Assembly: GCF_001610835.1 (NCBI RefSeq)
Contig: NZ_CP011270.1
Span: 3,738,001 to 3,802,000 of the forward strand
Direction of reading: 5' to 3'
From: Planctomyces sp. SH-PL14
GTDB taxonomy: Bacteria > Planctomycetota > Planctomycetia > Planctomycetales > Planctomycetaceae
DNA length: 64,000 bases
Part shown: positions 37,847-50,300 of the stretch, in pieces
How positions within the stretch are numbered: the first letter of the stretch is position 1
Layout: each line of letters begins with the position of its first letter
Translations under genes and position numbers: made by a program
The notes under the pieces: generated by a model
The model's database searches: none
Seen by the model: only the letters and a program-made list of their open reading frames with translations
What the model was told of the DNA's origin: nothing

Positions 37847-38107
37847 GGGGTCCAGGGGGTACCCCTGGTGGGGGATGCAAGGGGGCAACGCCCTCTTGCC
37901 CGCCGGAGGCCTGGCCGTCGAGAGATGTCTGAAGCGTGCCGTGTCCAAACGCGGACACCGTGTCTTATGCCCCCTCACCAACCCGCGGGGATTCCGTAGC
38001 GGGCGGTGAGTCCTCAACGCCGATCACACAAAGGGGACGTCCGTTGTATCCCGCGGTTTCTCACAGGAGTGCCTCCGGCGGCAAGGGGGCGTGGCCCCCT
38101 TGACCCC
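37847..38107. repeat. Dispersed repeat, copy 2 (complete, inverted ends)
   Basis: This 261-bp element begins GGGGTCCAGGGGG and ends CCCCCTTGACCCC. Its ends are imperfect inverted repeats. The best arms are 37879-37910 and 38071-38101, which agree at nearly all of about 31 positions. The extreme ends, GGGGTCCAGGGGG and the complement GGGGTCAAGGGGG, also agree. The interior matches copy 1 at 27045-27279. Size, inverted ends and intergenic location fit a small non-autonomous element (MITE-like). No transposase is in the window. Confidence 0.8.
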
Positions 38108-38208
38108 AGGCTGCCGTGGCACGTTGGGTTTGAGCTATGGAAGCTGCTCCGGCAAGGACGCGTTTCGAGACACCCCCGATTGCGAAACCGACACGACGGT
38201 GTTGATTC

Positions 38209-39681
38209 ATGCCCGGCTCCCCTGAGACCATGAGACCGATGTCCTGGTCTCTCCGCTATCAGATGATCGTCCCGCTCGCCGCACTCGTGGCGATGCTGAT
38301 CTTCCACATCTCCAGCATCCGCACGGCACACGAGATGGGACGGCTCGACGTCGCCGAGCGGAGGGAGACCGCGGACCTGGCCCGCACCCTCTCTCCATTG
38401 GATGCCGGGCACCTTCGCGAGGAGCTCGAGGCCGCCAAGGCCAGTCGGCCCGGATGGAACTTCGTCGCCTTCCGGGACGCCGACGTCCTGGCCGCGACGC
38501 TCCCGCTCGAGGAGCGCGAGCGAGAAGTCCTGGCATCGATTCCCCCGCAGTCGGTCGAGCGGTCCTCGCGGGACATGATCATCGACATGCCGCACTCGTC
38601 GGACTACTTCTGGATCACGGTCACGGAAGTGCCGGACTGGCCCGCGGGGACCAAGCTGGTCGGCGTCTATTCCCGCGGGTACGCGCGGGGACTCGACAAC
38701 CGGATCATCACCATCTCGGAAATCCTCGCCGTCTCGGCGGTCTCGCTCGTGATCCTGGGGGCGGTCTGGTACAGCCACCACCTCAGCCGCCGCGTCGTCC
38801 GCATCCAGGAGCAGGTCGAACGGATCGCCGCCGGAGAACTGCATCAACCGGCGGACGAGCAGGGGAAGGACGAGATCGGCCGCCTGGCGAAGTCCGTGAA
38901 CGCGATGGCCGCCGATCTCGACCGGGCCCGGAAGCAGCTGCGGGACTCCGAGCGGTCCCGCCTGCATGCGCAGCTCGCGGGGGGACTCGGCCACGAACTC
39001 CGCAACGGGATCCACGGGGCGAAGATCTCGCTGGAGATTTACCGCGAGCAACTCCCCGCAACCGAAGGACAGACGACGCGGTCGCGGCTGCTCGCGAATG
39101 CGCTCCGGCAGCTCGAAGTGACCGGGACGCTCATCAGCCGCTTCCTCGCGATCGGCCGCAAGCCGATGCGGCAGAATCGGACCGCCAAGGAGCTGTCCGA
39201 CATCCTGTCGGAGACGCAGGCGATCGTGGAGCCGATCGCCCGCCACGGCGAGATCACCTTCGAGAGCCGCGGCGACATCGACGTCCCGTTCCGGATCGAC
39301 GACGCGGAAGAGTTCCGCGCGGCACTCATCAATCTCTGCATGAACGGCATGGAGGCGGCCGGACGCGGCGGGAAGCTGATCCTGAGCACCGCCATGTCCG
39401 ACACGGGGGCAACCGTCCAAGTCCAGGACAACGGCCCCGGACCGCCCGATGCGATCGCCGAGACCCTGTTCGAACCGTTCGAGACGACGAAGCGGGACGG
39501 GATCGGCCTGGGGCTCGTCCAGGCCCGCGGCGCCGTCGAGGCGGAACGGGGAACGCTGGACTGGCGGCGCGAAGGAGACTGGACCGTGTTCTCGATCCAC
39601 CTGCCGCGGACGGACCGCGCGGTGCCCGACGCGATCGCGCCTTCGATCGCTCCCGCCGCGGAAGCCCACGTGCTCTCCTGA
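38209..39681 (+). CDS. HAMP-domain sensor histidine kinase (NtrB/ZraS-like)
   Basis: This 490-residue membrane kinase has helix 1 (about 17-33), a 130-residue extracytoplasmic sensor region, helix 2 (about 170-188) and a HAMP domain (LSRRVVRIQEQVERIAAGEL). The phosphoacceptor block is GHELRNGIHG with His262. The ATPase domain has N-box LCMNGMEAAG, VQDNGPGPP and GIGLGLVQA. ATG 38209 lacks a good ribosome site, and Met8 or Met11 could be used instead. The gene ends 67 bp before the sigma54 activator, its clear cognate regulator. The signal is unknown. Confidence 0.9.
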   Translation: MPGSPETMRPMSWSLRYQMIVPLAALVAMLIFHISSIRTAHEMGRLDVAERRETADLARTLSPLDAGHLREELEAAKASRPGWNFVAFRDADVLAATLPLEEREREVLASIPPQSVERSSRDMIIDMPHSSDYFWITVTEVPDWPAGTKLVGVYSRGYARGLDNRIITISEILAVSAVSLVILGAVWYSHHLSRRVVRIQEQVERIAAGELHQPADEQGKDEIGRLAKSVNAMAADLDRARKQLRDSERSRLHAQLAGGLGHELRNGIHGAKISLEIYREQLPATEGQTTRSRLLANALRQLEVTGTLISRFLAIGRKPMRQNRTAKELSDILSETQAIVEPIARHGEITFESRGDIDVPFRIDDAEEFRAALINLCMNGMEAAGRGGKLILSTAMSDTGATVQVQDNGPGPPDAIAETLFEPFETTKRDGIGLGLVQARGAVEAERGTLDWRREGDWTVFSIHLPRTDRAVPDAIAPSIAPAAEAHVLS

Positions 39682-39748
39682 GGAGCGCGATCTCCCGCGG
39701 AGCCCGGTTGTTCCGCGGCCGATTCCCAGACGACACCGGTTGAGCGAA

Positions 39749-41173
39749 ATGGCCGACATCCTGATCGTGGACGACGAACCGGTCCACTGCGACAGCCTCC
39801 AGTTGTTCCTCGAAGAGAACGGGCACCGGGTCTCGATCGCCAGCTCGGCCGAACAGGCGTTCGATCTCGTGGAGCGGACACCGTTCCGCGCCCTGCTCCT
39901 CGACATCCGTCTTCCGGGACTCGATGGTCTCTCGGCGATTCCGCGTCTGCGGAGCCGGCTGGGGGACGCGCCGATCATCGTCATGACGGCGTTCGGAACG
40001 CTCGACACCGCGATGGAGTCGCTGAAGCTCGGCGTCTTCGAATACCTCATCAAACCGTTCTCGCTGAGCGACCTCCGCGGCGTTCTCCGCCGCGCGCTGG
40101 CGTCCGAGGCGACCGCACCGGCGGATCCCGTGACTCCCGCTCCGCCCGCCGGCGATGCGGAGGCGCCGGCGATCATCGGCACCTCGCCGGCGATGCAGCG
40201 GATCTTCAACCAGATCGCGATGGTCGCCTCGACCGATGTTCCGGTCCTGATCACGGGAGAGAGCGGGACCGGCAAGGAGATCGTCGCCCAGACGATTCAT
40301 CGGTACAGCCGCCGCGGCGGGTCGCGCTTTGTTCCGGTCCTGCTCGCGGCCCTGAGCCCCGGCCTGATCGAGAGCGAGCTGTTCGGCCACGCGCGGGGCT
40401 CGTACACAGGAGCGGAGTCGCACCGGACCGGGCTCCTCGAACAGGCGGCCGGCGGCACCGTACTTCTCGACGAGCTGGGGGACATCCCGCTGTCACTCCA
40501 GGTAAAGCTGCTCCGCGCGATCGAGCAGCGCGAGGTGAGCCGCGTCGGCGAGGACCTGCCGCGGCGGATCGACGCCCGCTTCCTGGCGGCGACAAACCGG
40601 TCGCTGCCCGACCTGATCGCCCGCGGCCTCTTCCGCGAGGACCTCTACTACCGGCTCGGCGTCTACCATATCGAGCTTCCTCCCCTCCGCGACCGCCGCG
40701 AAGACATCCCGGAGCTGGCGCGGCACTTCCTGTCGCGAGTCAGCGCCCTCCATCCGAGCCGCGGATTCTCGTCGGCGGCGATGGACGAACTCCTGAACCG
40801 TCCCTGGCGGGGGAACGTCCGTGAACTGCGGAACGCGGTCGAGCACGCGGCGCTCGTCTCGCGGGGAACGCTCATCGCGCCGAGTCATCTCCCGCTTCCG
40901 CTCGGCGGGCTGCCGCCGCGGCCCTCCGGCTCCGGCGTCTCGATGCGGAGCGAAGTGGAACGCTGGCTGAAGGAACGGATCGCCAACGAAGACCCGCAGA
41001 CCTGGAAGGCCCGGCTCCACGGGGAACTCCTTACGGAAGTCGAGGACGATCTCATTGAGCTGACGATGCGGCTCTGCCAGGACAACCAGTCCGCCGCCTG
41101 CCGGGTTCTCGGCGTCGATCCCAAGACGCTCCGCTCCAAACTCGCCACCGCGTCTCTCAAGCGGCGGACCTGA
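39749..41173 (+). CDS. NtrC-family sigma54-dependent response regulator
   Basis: This 474-residue regulator has a receiver domain with phospho-acceptor Asp52 and Lys102. The AAA+ domain has Walker A GESGTGKE (170-177) and Walker B TVLLDELGD (237-245). The sigma54-contact loop reads GSYTGA (217-222) rather than GAFTGA. The C-terminal Fis-type helix-turn-helix is QSAACRVLGVDPKTLRSKL. The frame is open far upstream, but ATG 39749 begins the receiver consensus MADILIVDDEP. It is expected to turn on sigma54 promoters when phosphorylated by the preceding kinase. The giant TPR gene lies 136 bp downstream, yet I found no clear sigma54 site there. Confidence 0.92.
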   Translation: MADILIVDDEPVHCDSLQLFLEENGHRVSIASSAEQAFDLVERTPFRALLLDIRLPGLDGLSAIPRLRSRLGDAPIIVMTAFGTLDTAMESLKLGVFEYLIKPFSLSDLRGVLRRALASEATAPADPVTPAPPAGDAEAPAIIGTSPAMQRIFNQIAMVASTDVPVLITGESGTGKEIVAQTIHRYSRRGGSRFVPVLLAALSPGLIESELFGHARGSYTGAESHRTGLLEQAAGGTVLLDELGDIPLSLQVKLLRAIEQREVSRVGEDLPRRIDARFLAATNRSLPDLIARGLFREDLYYRLGVYHIELPPLRDRREDIPELARHFLSRVSALHPSRGFSSAAMDELLNRPWRGNVRELRNAVEHAALVSRGTLIAPSHLPLPLGGLPPRPSGSGVSMRSEVERWLKERIANEDPQTWKARLHGELLTEVEDDLIELTMRLCQDNQSAACRVLGVDPKTLRSKLATASLKRRT

Positions 41174-41309
41174 AGACGCCGTGAGTGTCGGGCTCCCGAC
41201 AAGCATCCACCGCGATCGATGGAACGCCGCTGCGTTGCGGGTTTCGCGCGCGCCGGTCAAGATTTCCGGTCGCCCTCTCACCGCATGTTCTTGATCTGCG
41301 GGGTTTGAA

Positions 41310-44300
41310 ATGTCGCTTGCTTCGTGTGGCCACCGGGTCCGGGTCATCGCCGGACTCCTCGCTCTTTGTGTCGGTCTTGGTCTTCCGTTCGGACACGTCG
41401 CCTTCCCCCAGACGGAAGAGAGCGACGAGGAAGCCTCGCGGCAGGCCAAGGTCATCGAGCGTTTTCTTGTCGTCCTGGAGAAGAACCCGCGGCGCGGGAC
41501 GGCGCTCGACAAGGTCTACGGGTATCACATTGAGACCGGATCGATCGACGCGCTCGTCCAGCGGTACGCCGACCAGACGACGAAGAACCCGCAGGATGGG
41601 ATCGCGTGGATGATCCGCGGCCTCATCGAAGCCCAGCGGGGCCGCGACGCGATGGCGGTCGAGAGCTTTACGAAAGCGGCGGAGCTGCTTCCCGCGAACG
41701 CGATGGCGTCCTACTACCTTGGGCAGAGCCTGGTCCTCGTCGGCCAGCCGGACAAGGCGGTCGAGGCCTTCGAGGCCGCGATCGCCCGCAAGCCGGTTCA
41801 GGCGGACTCGCTCGAGATCTTCCAGGCCCTCGGCCGCGTGCACCAGCGGGCCCAGCGGACACAGGAGGCCCTCGCCTGCTGGACCCGTCTCGAAAAGCTC
41901 TTCCCGAATGATCCCCGCGTGCAGGAGCAGATCGCGGCCACGCTGGTCGAGGAAGGTCAGCCGGCGCTCGCCCTCCCGCGCTACGAATCCCTGATCGGGA
42001 TGACGAAGGACGATTACCGAAAGTCGTCCTACCGGATCGAGGCGGCTGAGCTGAAGGTCAAGCTGAACCGCTCGCAGGAAGCGATCGGCGATCTCGAGGC
42101 GCTCCTCGCCACGCTCAACCCGACGAGCTGGCTGCACCGCGACGTCCGGCGGCGGATCGACGAGATCTTTCTGCGCACGGACAACTACGACGGCCTCACG
42201 AAGTACTACGAAGCCTGGGTCGCCAAGAACCCGGAAGACGTCGACGCCATGGCCCGGCTCGCCCGAACGCTGGCCAAGCAGGCCCGCGTCCCTGAAGCCC
42301 AGGTCTGGCTCGACAAGGCGCTGAAGCTCGCGCCATCGCGGAAAGAGCTGCGGCTGGCGTTCATCGACCAGCTCGTCGACGACCAGCGGTATCCCGAGGC
42401 GATCGCCCAGTACCAGGAGCTCGACAAGACCGACCCCAACAACCCGGACCTGCTGCGGGACTGGGGAAAGCTGATCCTCCGCGACACGTCGCGGCCGAAG
42501 GAGCAGCGGAAGACCGAGGCCGAAACGGTCTGGCGGCGGCTGCTCGTCGCCCGGCCCAAGGACCCGCTCATCGCCACGCAGGTCGCCGACCTGTTCCGGC
42601 ATTCCGAGATGCCCGATGCGGCGCTCGAGCTGTACCAGAAGGCGGTCGAACTCGCCCCCGAGCAGCCGCAGTACCGCGAGTACCTCGGCGAGTTCTACCA
42701 CCAGCGGAAAGAGCCCGAGAAGGCGCTCGCCACGTGGCGGGTCATTGCGGAAGGGAAGAATCGCACGGCGGTCAATGTCGCCCGGCTGGCGGAAGTCCTG
42801 GCGTCGTTCGGCTATCTCAAAGACGCCCTCCCCGAGATCTCCGCCGCCTGCGAACTCGATCCCAAAGACTTTTCGCTGCAGATGAAATCGGTGGATCTGT
42901 TCGCCAAGGCGGACCAGCCGGTCGAGGCGCTCGCGGCCCTGACCCGCGCCGAAGCCCTCGCCCAGAACGAGGAAGAGCGAGAGAGCGTCCTCACCACGCA
43001 GATCCGGGTCTATGACCAGGACCGCTCGCTCCAGAAGCGGTCGGAAGAACTCGCGCAGGCGATCGCCGCCGGACAGGCGACGGCCCGCCAGCACTACCTG
43101 CTGGCCCGCTACCAGGAAGGGCTTCACGACCATGAAGAGGCGGCGCGGTCGATCGAAAAGGCCCTCGCCCTCGAACCGCAGTCCATCCCGCTCCTGGCGA
43201 CCGCGGCCCGGCTCAGCGAGCAGGCGGGGAACCTCAAGGAGGCGGGGGACCTGAACCGCCGGCTGGCGACGGTCGACCGCCGGGGCCGGAGCGACTACCT
43301 CCGCCGCGTCGCGCAGCTGGAGATGCAGCTTGGACGGACCGACGAGGCGATCGCCGCGGGCCGGGACCTGCTCGCCTCCGCGCCGGGCAACACCGAGAAC
43401 TACGAGTTCTTCGCCGGCCTCTGCTTCCGCCTCGGCCAGACCGACGAGGGACTGCAGACCCTCCGCCGCGCCGTACGGCTCAATCCGGGCGAGCCGCAGC
43501 TCCTGCTCGTCCTGGCCGGGGCTTTGGCGGAGCAGTTCCGGACCGATGAGGCGATCGAAATCTACTGGCAGGCGTTCGACAAGGGGCAGGCGCTGGACGA
43601 CCGCCTGGCCGTCGTCCAGAAGCTGACCGACCAGTACCTCCAGTCCAACCGGTTCGACAAGGAGCTGGAACGTCTCGAACGCCAGCGGAGCGACGCGGAC
43701 GACAAGCGGGAGACGACGATCTGCCTCGCCCAGGCCTACCAGGCCGCCGGGGACTACGGGATGGCCCGGCAGGAGCTCGAAAGCCTGCTGACCGACAACT
43801 CCCGCGACACGCAGCTCCTCCAGCAGCTCGCGAACCTCGCCGGGACCGAGAACGACCTGTCGGCGGCGGTGAAGTACCAGGAGCAGCTCGTCCGCCTCGC
43901 GCCGGGGCCGGAGACGGAGTACAAGCTCGCGACGCTCCTCTCGCAGAACGGCGCCGCCCAGGAGAGCAGCGCGATCCTGGTCCGGCTCGCTTCCAAGGAG
44001 GAAGACCCCGAGAAGCTGATGCGGAATATCGATTCGCTGCTCGGCAGCGAGCAGACCGAGACCGCCCTCCTGATCATCCAGGCCCGGCTGCGGGACGATC
44101 CCCGCAACTGGGAGCTGCTCTACCGCGAAGGGGCGGCCCTCTCGAAGACATCGCCGGCCGAAGCGGCCAAGCGGTTCGAAGCGATCCTGGCCCTCCCCAA
44201 TGCCGACGAGGAGCTGACGCCAACCGCCAAGAACCAGGCGGCCAAAGCCGCCAAGGCAGCCGGCGGGGGGAGCGGTGGAGCCCCGTCGATCCAGACAGCG

Positions 44301-47300
44301 CTTCGGTCGCTCACCCGGACACAGGGCTCGTACGAACCGCTCGTCGTCGCGGGACTGCTCTCGCGCGAGAACTACGGTATGGCGCGGGCGTTCTGGGGGC
44401 CGTCTTCGTTCGGCGATGCCCGGTTGGGATCGATCGCCTGGATCTATCGCTTTGGACTCGATGCCGGAAAGTCGGCGGAGGTCCTGGAACGGTTCAATCG
44501 CCCTGTCGAAGCCGACGGCGTCAGCCCCCGGGCCTTGTGGGACGCGGCCTACCTGCAGTCGATCCTCGACTACGTCCAGTCGTCGTCGCGGGACCGGCTG
44601 CAGATGACGCCCCTCGTCCGGAAGCTGGCGCAGACGGGTGAGCTCGGGGGACACTATCGGCTGATCACGTCCCTGCAGTACCGGACGCGGGCCTATCGCG
44701 GTTCGCAGCAGGGACCGGAGCCCGAGCCGCTGTCGAAGGAGGACATGGATCTGGTCCTGCGATCGTTCACCGCCTGGCGGGAATGGTCGAGCCGGTTCTC
44801 CGACTCGGGCCTCTACACGTCGAACTTCACGCCGATGGTTCTCGAAGAACTGAAGCGGGCGGGAAGGACGGAAGAGGAACAGCGTCTCTTCCAGGAACTG
44901 CTCACCGGGCCGGAGTCCCCGGCGGCCCTGCAGGGCGCGCTGGCCATCCTGATCAGCCGCGAGAACGTCCCGGAGGCGCTGCAGGTCTTCGACCGGCTCG
45001 CGCGGCTCTCCCTGAAGCCGGGCAAGCCGAATCCGACGCAGCGGAGCACCGCCAGCCAGGCGGGCTACCAGCTGGCACAGCTCGTAGGGACCCTCGGCGC
45101 GGCCAAGAAGACGGATGAGGTCCTGGCGATCCTCGACCGGTACCTGGACTACAACCAGGAACGGTCCGCGATCGAGCGGGCCAAGCCCCGCCGCAGCGGC
45201 CAGCGGAGCACGCGGTCTCAGGGGTCGAACTACTACCAGATCTACAACGGCAAGTCGTCGAACCATGTGCAGGTCGCGTATCCGGTCCCGGGACCGTACT
45301 ACGAGATGGACGCCCTGATGCTGCTGCGGAACGCGTTTGAGGTCTTCTCCCGGAACGACCTCCTGAGCGACCTGCAGAAGCACCTTGAAGAGCGGCTCGC
45401 CGCGGCGACGGAGAGCCAGCGGATCGACCGCCGGCTGGCGCTCGTGGCGTTCCATTCCTGGAACGACGACGCCGAAGGAGCCGTGCGGCACATCGCCGAG
45501 GCGTCGCGCCTCGCGCCGCAGGATTGGGAGCTGCGGACGGACGTCGCCCAGCTCCACGCCGCGTCGAACCGCTTCGAGGACGCGCTCGCCATTGTCGACG
45601 AGGTCGTTCCAGTCAATCAGGAGACGATGCGGGACCGGGAGTCGCTCGCCCTCGACTACGCGGTCCGGCTGGGGGACCTCGAGCGGGCCCGCACCGCCGC
45701 CGAGCGGCTCTTCGGCCTGCGGCTCGACGCCGGCACGCAGCTCCAGCTCGTCAGCCAGATGCGGCGGCTGGGCATGAACGAGCAGGCGGAGGCGGTCCTG
45801 AACCGCGTCCAGCGGCAGGCGGGGAGCAACCTGAGCTCGATGGCGACCCTGATGAGCATGCACCAGGCGCAGGGACAGGCGGACCTGGCGGTCCAGATCG
45901 CCCGGCAGATCCTCCGCCGGTCCCGCCCCTCGGGAACGAACACGTCATCGAGCCGGCGGATCTCCTCGGGAGGTGACGACGGCAACCGCAGCGCGGCGCT
46001 GCAGGTCCTCTCGGCCTCAGGAAAACTCAAGGAGCTGATCCAGTCGACGGAGGAGCAGCTCGCCCGCTCGCCGCAGTCGTCGCAGCTGCATCAGGCCCTG
46101 ACGGAGTACTACCAGGCGGCCGGCGACAACGCCAAGGTCCTGGAGCTCCAGAGGAAGATCGTGGAGGCCCGGCCCGATGACGCCGTTCTCCGCTACCGGT
46201 TCGCCCAGCAGCTGCAGGGCTCCCAGAAGTTCTCCGAGGCGTGCGACGAGTTCCTCGCCGCGCTGAAGCTGCAGCCGCAGCTCCTTTCGAACGACTACTA
46301 CGAAGTGACCCGCGCCTTCCAGTCGGCGAAGCGGCTCCCGGACCTGACGAAGTTCCTGGAAGGGATCGACCTCCGCCGGCTGGGCCAGTCCTACGTCGTC
46401 TCGAACCTGCTCCAGAACGCCATGAACAACAAGGAGCAGCGTCCCGCCGTGATGGCCCTCTTCAAGAAGGCCTGGGAGCAGTTCCCGGAACAGCGGCAGT
46501 ACTTCATGACGTCGTTCTACAACGAAGAGGCCTGGGACTCCCCGGAGATCGTGGCCTACGGGAAGGAGATGCTGCTGCCGACCTCCGCCCTCACCAAGGG
46601 GAATCCGTGGTACGGCATCAACCAGGTCAACTCGTACGGCGGCAACGGCGAGACCTACACCGCGTTCCAGAACCTGGTCAAGATCGGCCTCAAGACAAAC
46701 CAGCTCGAGGCGATCCGCGGGGAAGTCGCGGCGGCGGTTGAGAAGAACCCGGACTGGAAGGGGGGACCGCTCGTCCTGGCGGCGATCCAGGCCCGGTCGG
46801 GCCAGGTCGCGGAAGCCCGGACCGCCCTGGAGGCGTTCCTGAAGGACAAGAAGCCGGGAGAGGTCCCGCAGGCGGTCGGCTGGATCGTGGGGCAGGTCCT
46901 CGAGCCGGTCGAGGACCTCCGCGGCGAGACGATCCGCCTCTACGAGCTGGCCCTCGGCGGTGAGAACAACAGCGGGATGCGGGAGTTCCAGTATTCCCCC
47001 GGTCCGCGGCTGATCCAGATGTACATCGGGGCCAAGCGCCGCGACGACGCCAAGGCGCTCCTTGCCAAGTCGGCCAAGGGACAGAACTACGACAACTACG
47101 ACGCCTCGTACGCCCTCTCGCAGAAGATGTCGGGGCTGTTCAGCATTGGCCAGCAGTACGAGCAGCTCGACTTCTCGATCGACGCCCTGCGGATGTACCG
47201 GGAGGCGCTGGAGCTCGGCGCGTCGGACAAGTCGAACCCGAACTACAACAATCGCGACTATTACACCCAGCAGACGACCAGCCGGCTGCAGGCCCTGATG

Positions 47301-50300
47301 GAGAAGCTGGCCAAGTCCAACGACCCGGCGCTCGTCGAGGCCCTGCTGCGCCCGCGGAACGAACCGGGGAAACCGGTCATCGACCTGATGCTCAGCCTGC
47401 AGAAGGACCGCAGCGGCTCGACGGACCTCGGCAGTCCCGTCGCGACCCTCCTGGCCGCCAAAGCCCTCGCGCCGGAGAATCTCCGCTCGGCGACGGCGGC
47501 GCTCGACGCTCTCCGGACCGAACACGCGGACGACTTCAGTCTGCGGATCACCGAAGTCCTGCTGGCCCTCCGCGGCGAGGATCCCGCCGCCGTCGACAAG
47601 CCGCTGGCCGAACTCGAGGCGCTCGTCGGCCGGACCCCGCTCGAACCGCTCCCCCCCGGAACGCGGGCCAACGCCCGTCAGCGGGAGGAGGCGGCGGGGC
47701 AGATGGACCTGTGGATCGTGGTCAAGGCGTGCGCGGCCCGGAAGGACCTGGCCGCCCGGCTCGATCCGCTGGCGACCCGCAGCGTCGAGGCGGCGCTCCG
47801 CCAGACCGCGCCCGACCACGCCCAGGCGATGCTTCACCAGCGGTCGATCCTGGCCCGCGACGCCGGCGACAAGGACCGGCTCGAAAAGTCGCTGACGATG
47901 CTCGTCGACTCGGCGGTCGTCCGTCCGGTCGTCAAGAAGTCCGCTTCGCCGCAGGCCTCGGCAGCCGGGATGCCTCCCCGCCCGCCGCGTCCCCCGGGGA
48001 CGGTTCCGGGAGCGAAGCCCGGTGAGGTGAAACCCGCCGCAACGACGGCGCTGATTCCGCCGCTGACCCTCTCGCAGTTCCGCGTCGCCATGAACGCCGC
48101 CCAGCTCGCCGCTGACTCCGGACTCCCGGAGATTGCGCTGCGGGCCATCCGGGACTCCCTCGCCGGGGGACTGCCGGTCCCTGACGTCTCCCCCGCGACC
48201 AGCCGCACCCGGGGAGCCGCCGGGTTCGCGGTCTCCGCCCCCGCGCTCCTGGGAAGCGGCAACCCGTCTGGCTCGCTCGAAAGTCCCGAGATCCTCCAGG
48301 CGGTCGGAACGTCCCTCTCGCGGCTGTCTCAGACGTGGCGGCAGAAGAAGTACCCGCCGCAGGCGATGTACGACACGCTGTTCAAGATTGTCTTCCCGGC
48401 GCACCGCCCGGGGGACATCCTGCTCTACGAGCAGTCCCTCAATGACTGGACCCAGCCGCAGAACCTGGGGATCGAGCTGGCCCGCTGGGCCCGCGACGCG
48501 AAGACCGTCGAGCCGCTGCGGGAGGCGATCGCCGCCCGCCAGAGCGGCACGTCGGGCGTCGTCCCGGCCGCGGTCCTCGAGGTGGCGGTGGCGGTCGAGA
48601 CGGCGGATTACGCCGCCGCCGTTGCTCCGCTGAAGGCCCTCCAGAAAGTCGCGACGCCGCAGACCGGACCCCGGCAGCAGGGGAGCACGCTCCTCTCGAC
48701 CGCCTCGCACGCCGCTGCGCTCGCCTTCCCGCACGCGCCGCTGAAGGAGCATGCCCTGCCGATCGTCGACGCCGCGGCGCGGAGCCTGTCTTCGAACTCC
48801 TCTCTCCAGGCGCGGGGGCCGCTCCTGCTCCTCGTCGAGCATCACATCCGCACGGGAGACGGAGGCAAGGTCCAGCCGCTGATCGACGCGTTCCTCCAGG
48901 GCCGGCAGGCGTACTACGCCCAGTACAGCGGCGACTACGGCATCTATCAGCAGAAGCAGGAGCTGCGGCAGATTGTCACGTCCCTCGCGACCACCGGGGA
49001 CGCACGGCTGACGCTCGACTACCTCGGTCGCTTTGAAGATGTTCCGGTGACGCGGAACTACGGCGACGTCACCCTCACGACGCCGATCCTGATTCTGGCC
49101 CGGCAACTGACCCGCCGCACTCCGCAGGAGCGGTACGAAACGTGGCGGGACTGGACCCTGCCGGCCGAGAAACGCCGCACCATCCGGTTCCTCGCGGAGT
49201 TCTCCGGAGGGGACATCACCCCCGCGGTCTTCCGGCCCGAGTCGCAGCGGGACCTGCCGCCGGCTCCCCCGATCGGACTCGTCTCCAACATCGGCCTCCT
49301 GATCGACGCCGCGCGGGAGAGCGGGCAGCTGGCGGAACTCCGCAAGCTGGTCGAACCGCTCGTCGCCGAGAAGCTCCCGCGGGCCGAGACCCTGCTGACG
49401 GCGATCCTCCTCGCCGAGGACTCTCCGGAAGCGGCCCCCTCGCTCGAAGCGGTCCTGGCGCGGGTCAACGACCGGATCAAGGGGACCACGACGACGCCCG
49501 CCACCCCGGCCAGTACGTCCAACAACGCGGCGGAGACCGCCGCCGCCAAGTCGGTCGCCGATCAGCGGTGGGATGAGTTTCTCCTTGTCGAGCGGGGCTT
49601 CGCTTCGCCGAAAAATCTCGCGATCGTTCGCCGCCTCGCGCCGCGGGTCGTGGAAGACCACCGCAAGGGGCAGGTCCGCAACCAGCTGCCGCACCTCTAT
49701 CGGCTCCTCGCGCTCGACGCGATCCGGGACCTCTCCGAGGCCGACCGCGAAGCGGCCGTCCGGCCGGGCCTGGCCCACTGGATGACGGCCGGTCCCGCCG
49801 GCGGGATCGGGCAGGGGAGCGCGACCCCCTCTTGGTGGAGCGTCCACGACGACGCCCTCCTGCCGCTCTGCAACAGCGAGTTCGCCAGCGGCCTCTATTG
49901 GCGTTCTCCGCTGGAAGGGACGTTCGAGTTCTCGTTCGAGGCCGCTTCGGAGGAACTCGGAGAAGCGCAGTTCGGCTACGCGGGGCTCGTCTGTCAGCCG
50001 CAGCACTGGTCGAACCGCGTCTCCATCCAGCCCCACTCGCAGAACGAAGTCGTCCAGCGGGCCGCTCCGATCACCGCCGTCAACTGGGCGAACCGCTACC
50101 GGCTCCAGATCAGCCCGGAGAGGGTCCGCTACTTCGTCAACGAACACCTGGTCTACGAGGATTCCGAGCCGAGCCGCACGTCGCCGTGGCTCCTGCTGGG
50201 AGCTCTCGATCAGCGCCGCGCGGCGCTGCGGAACCTGCGGCTGACCGGCGAGCCGAAGGTCCCCCGCGAAGTCCGGCTGGTCGAGGGAAACCGCTTCGAC

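Noticed and set aside
37685-38017. Small protein gene inside the dispersed repeat (also at 27039-27650)
   Set aside because: The shared reading of about 50 residues is explained by repeat similarity and lack of stops in GC-rich DNA. No start signal is visible. It is kept only as a point to test.
38117-38136. Sigma54 -24 box TGGCAC before the kinase gene
   Set aside because: The -24 half is perfect, but the -12 region reads GTTTGA without the required GC at the right spacing.
41174-41309. Sigma54 promoter before the giant TPR gene
   Set aside because: TGGAAC at about 41219 has GC 9 and not 10 bases later, and there is no TTGC at the right distance.
41157-45863. A 1568-codon open frame on the minus strand
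   Set aside because: Same cause: antisense shadow of the giant TPR gene's first part, with no family resemblance or ribosome site.
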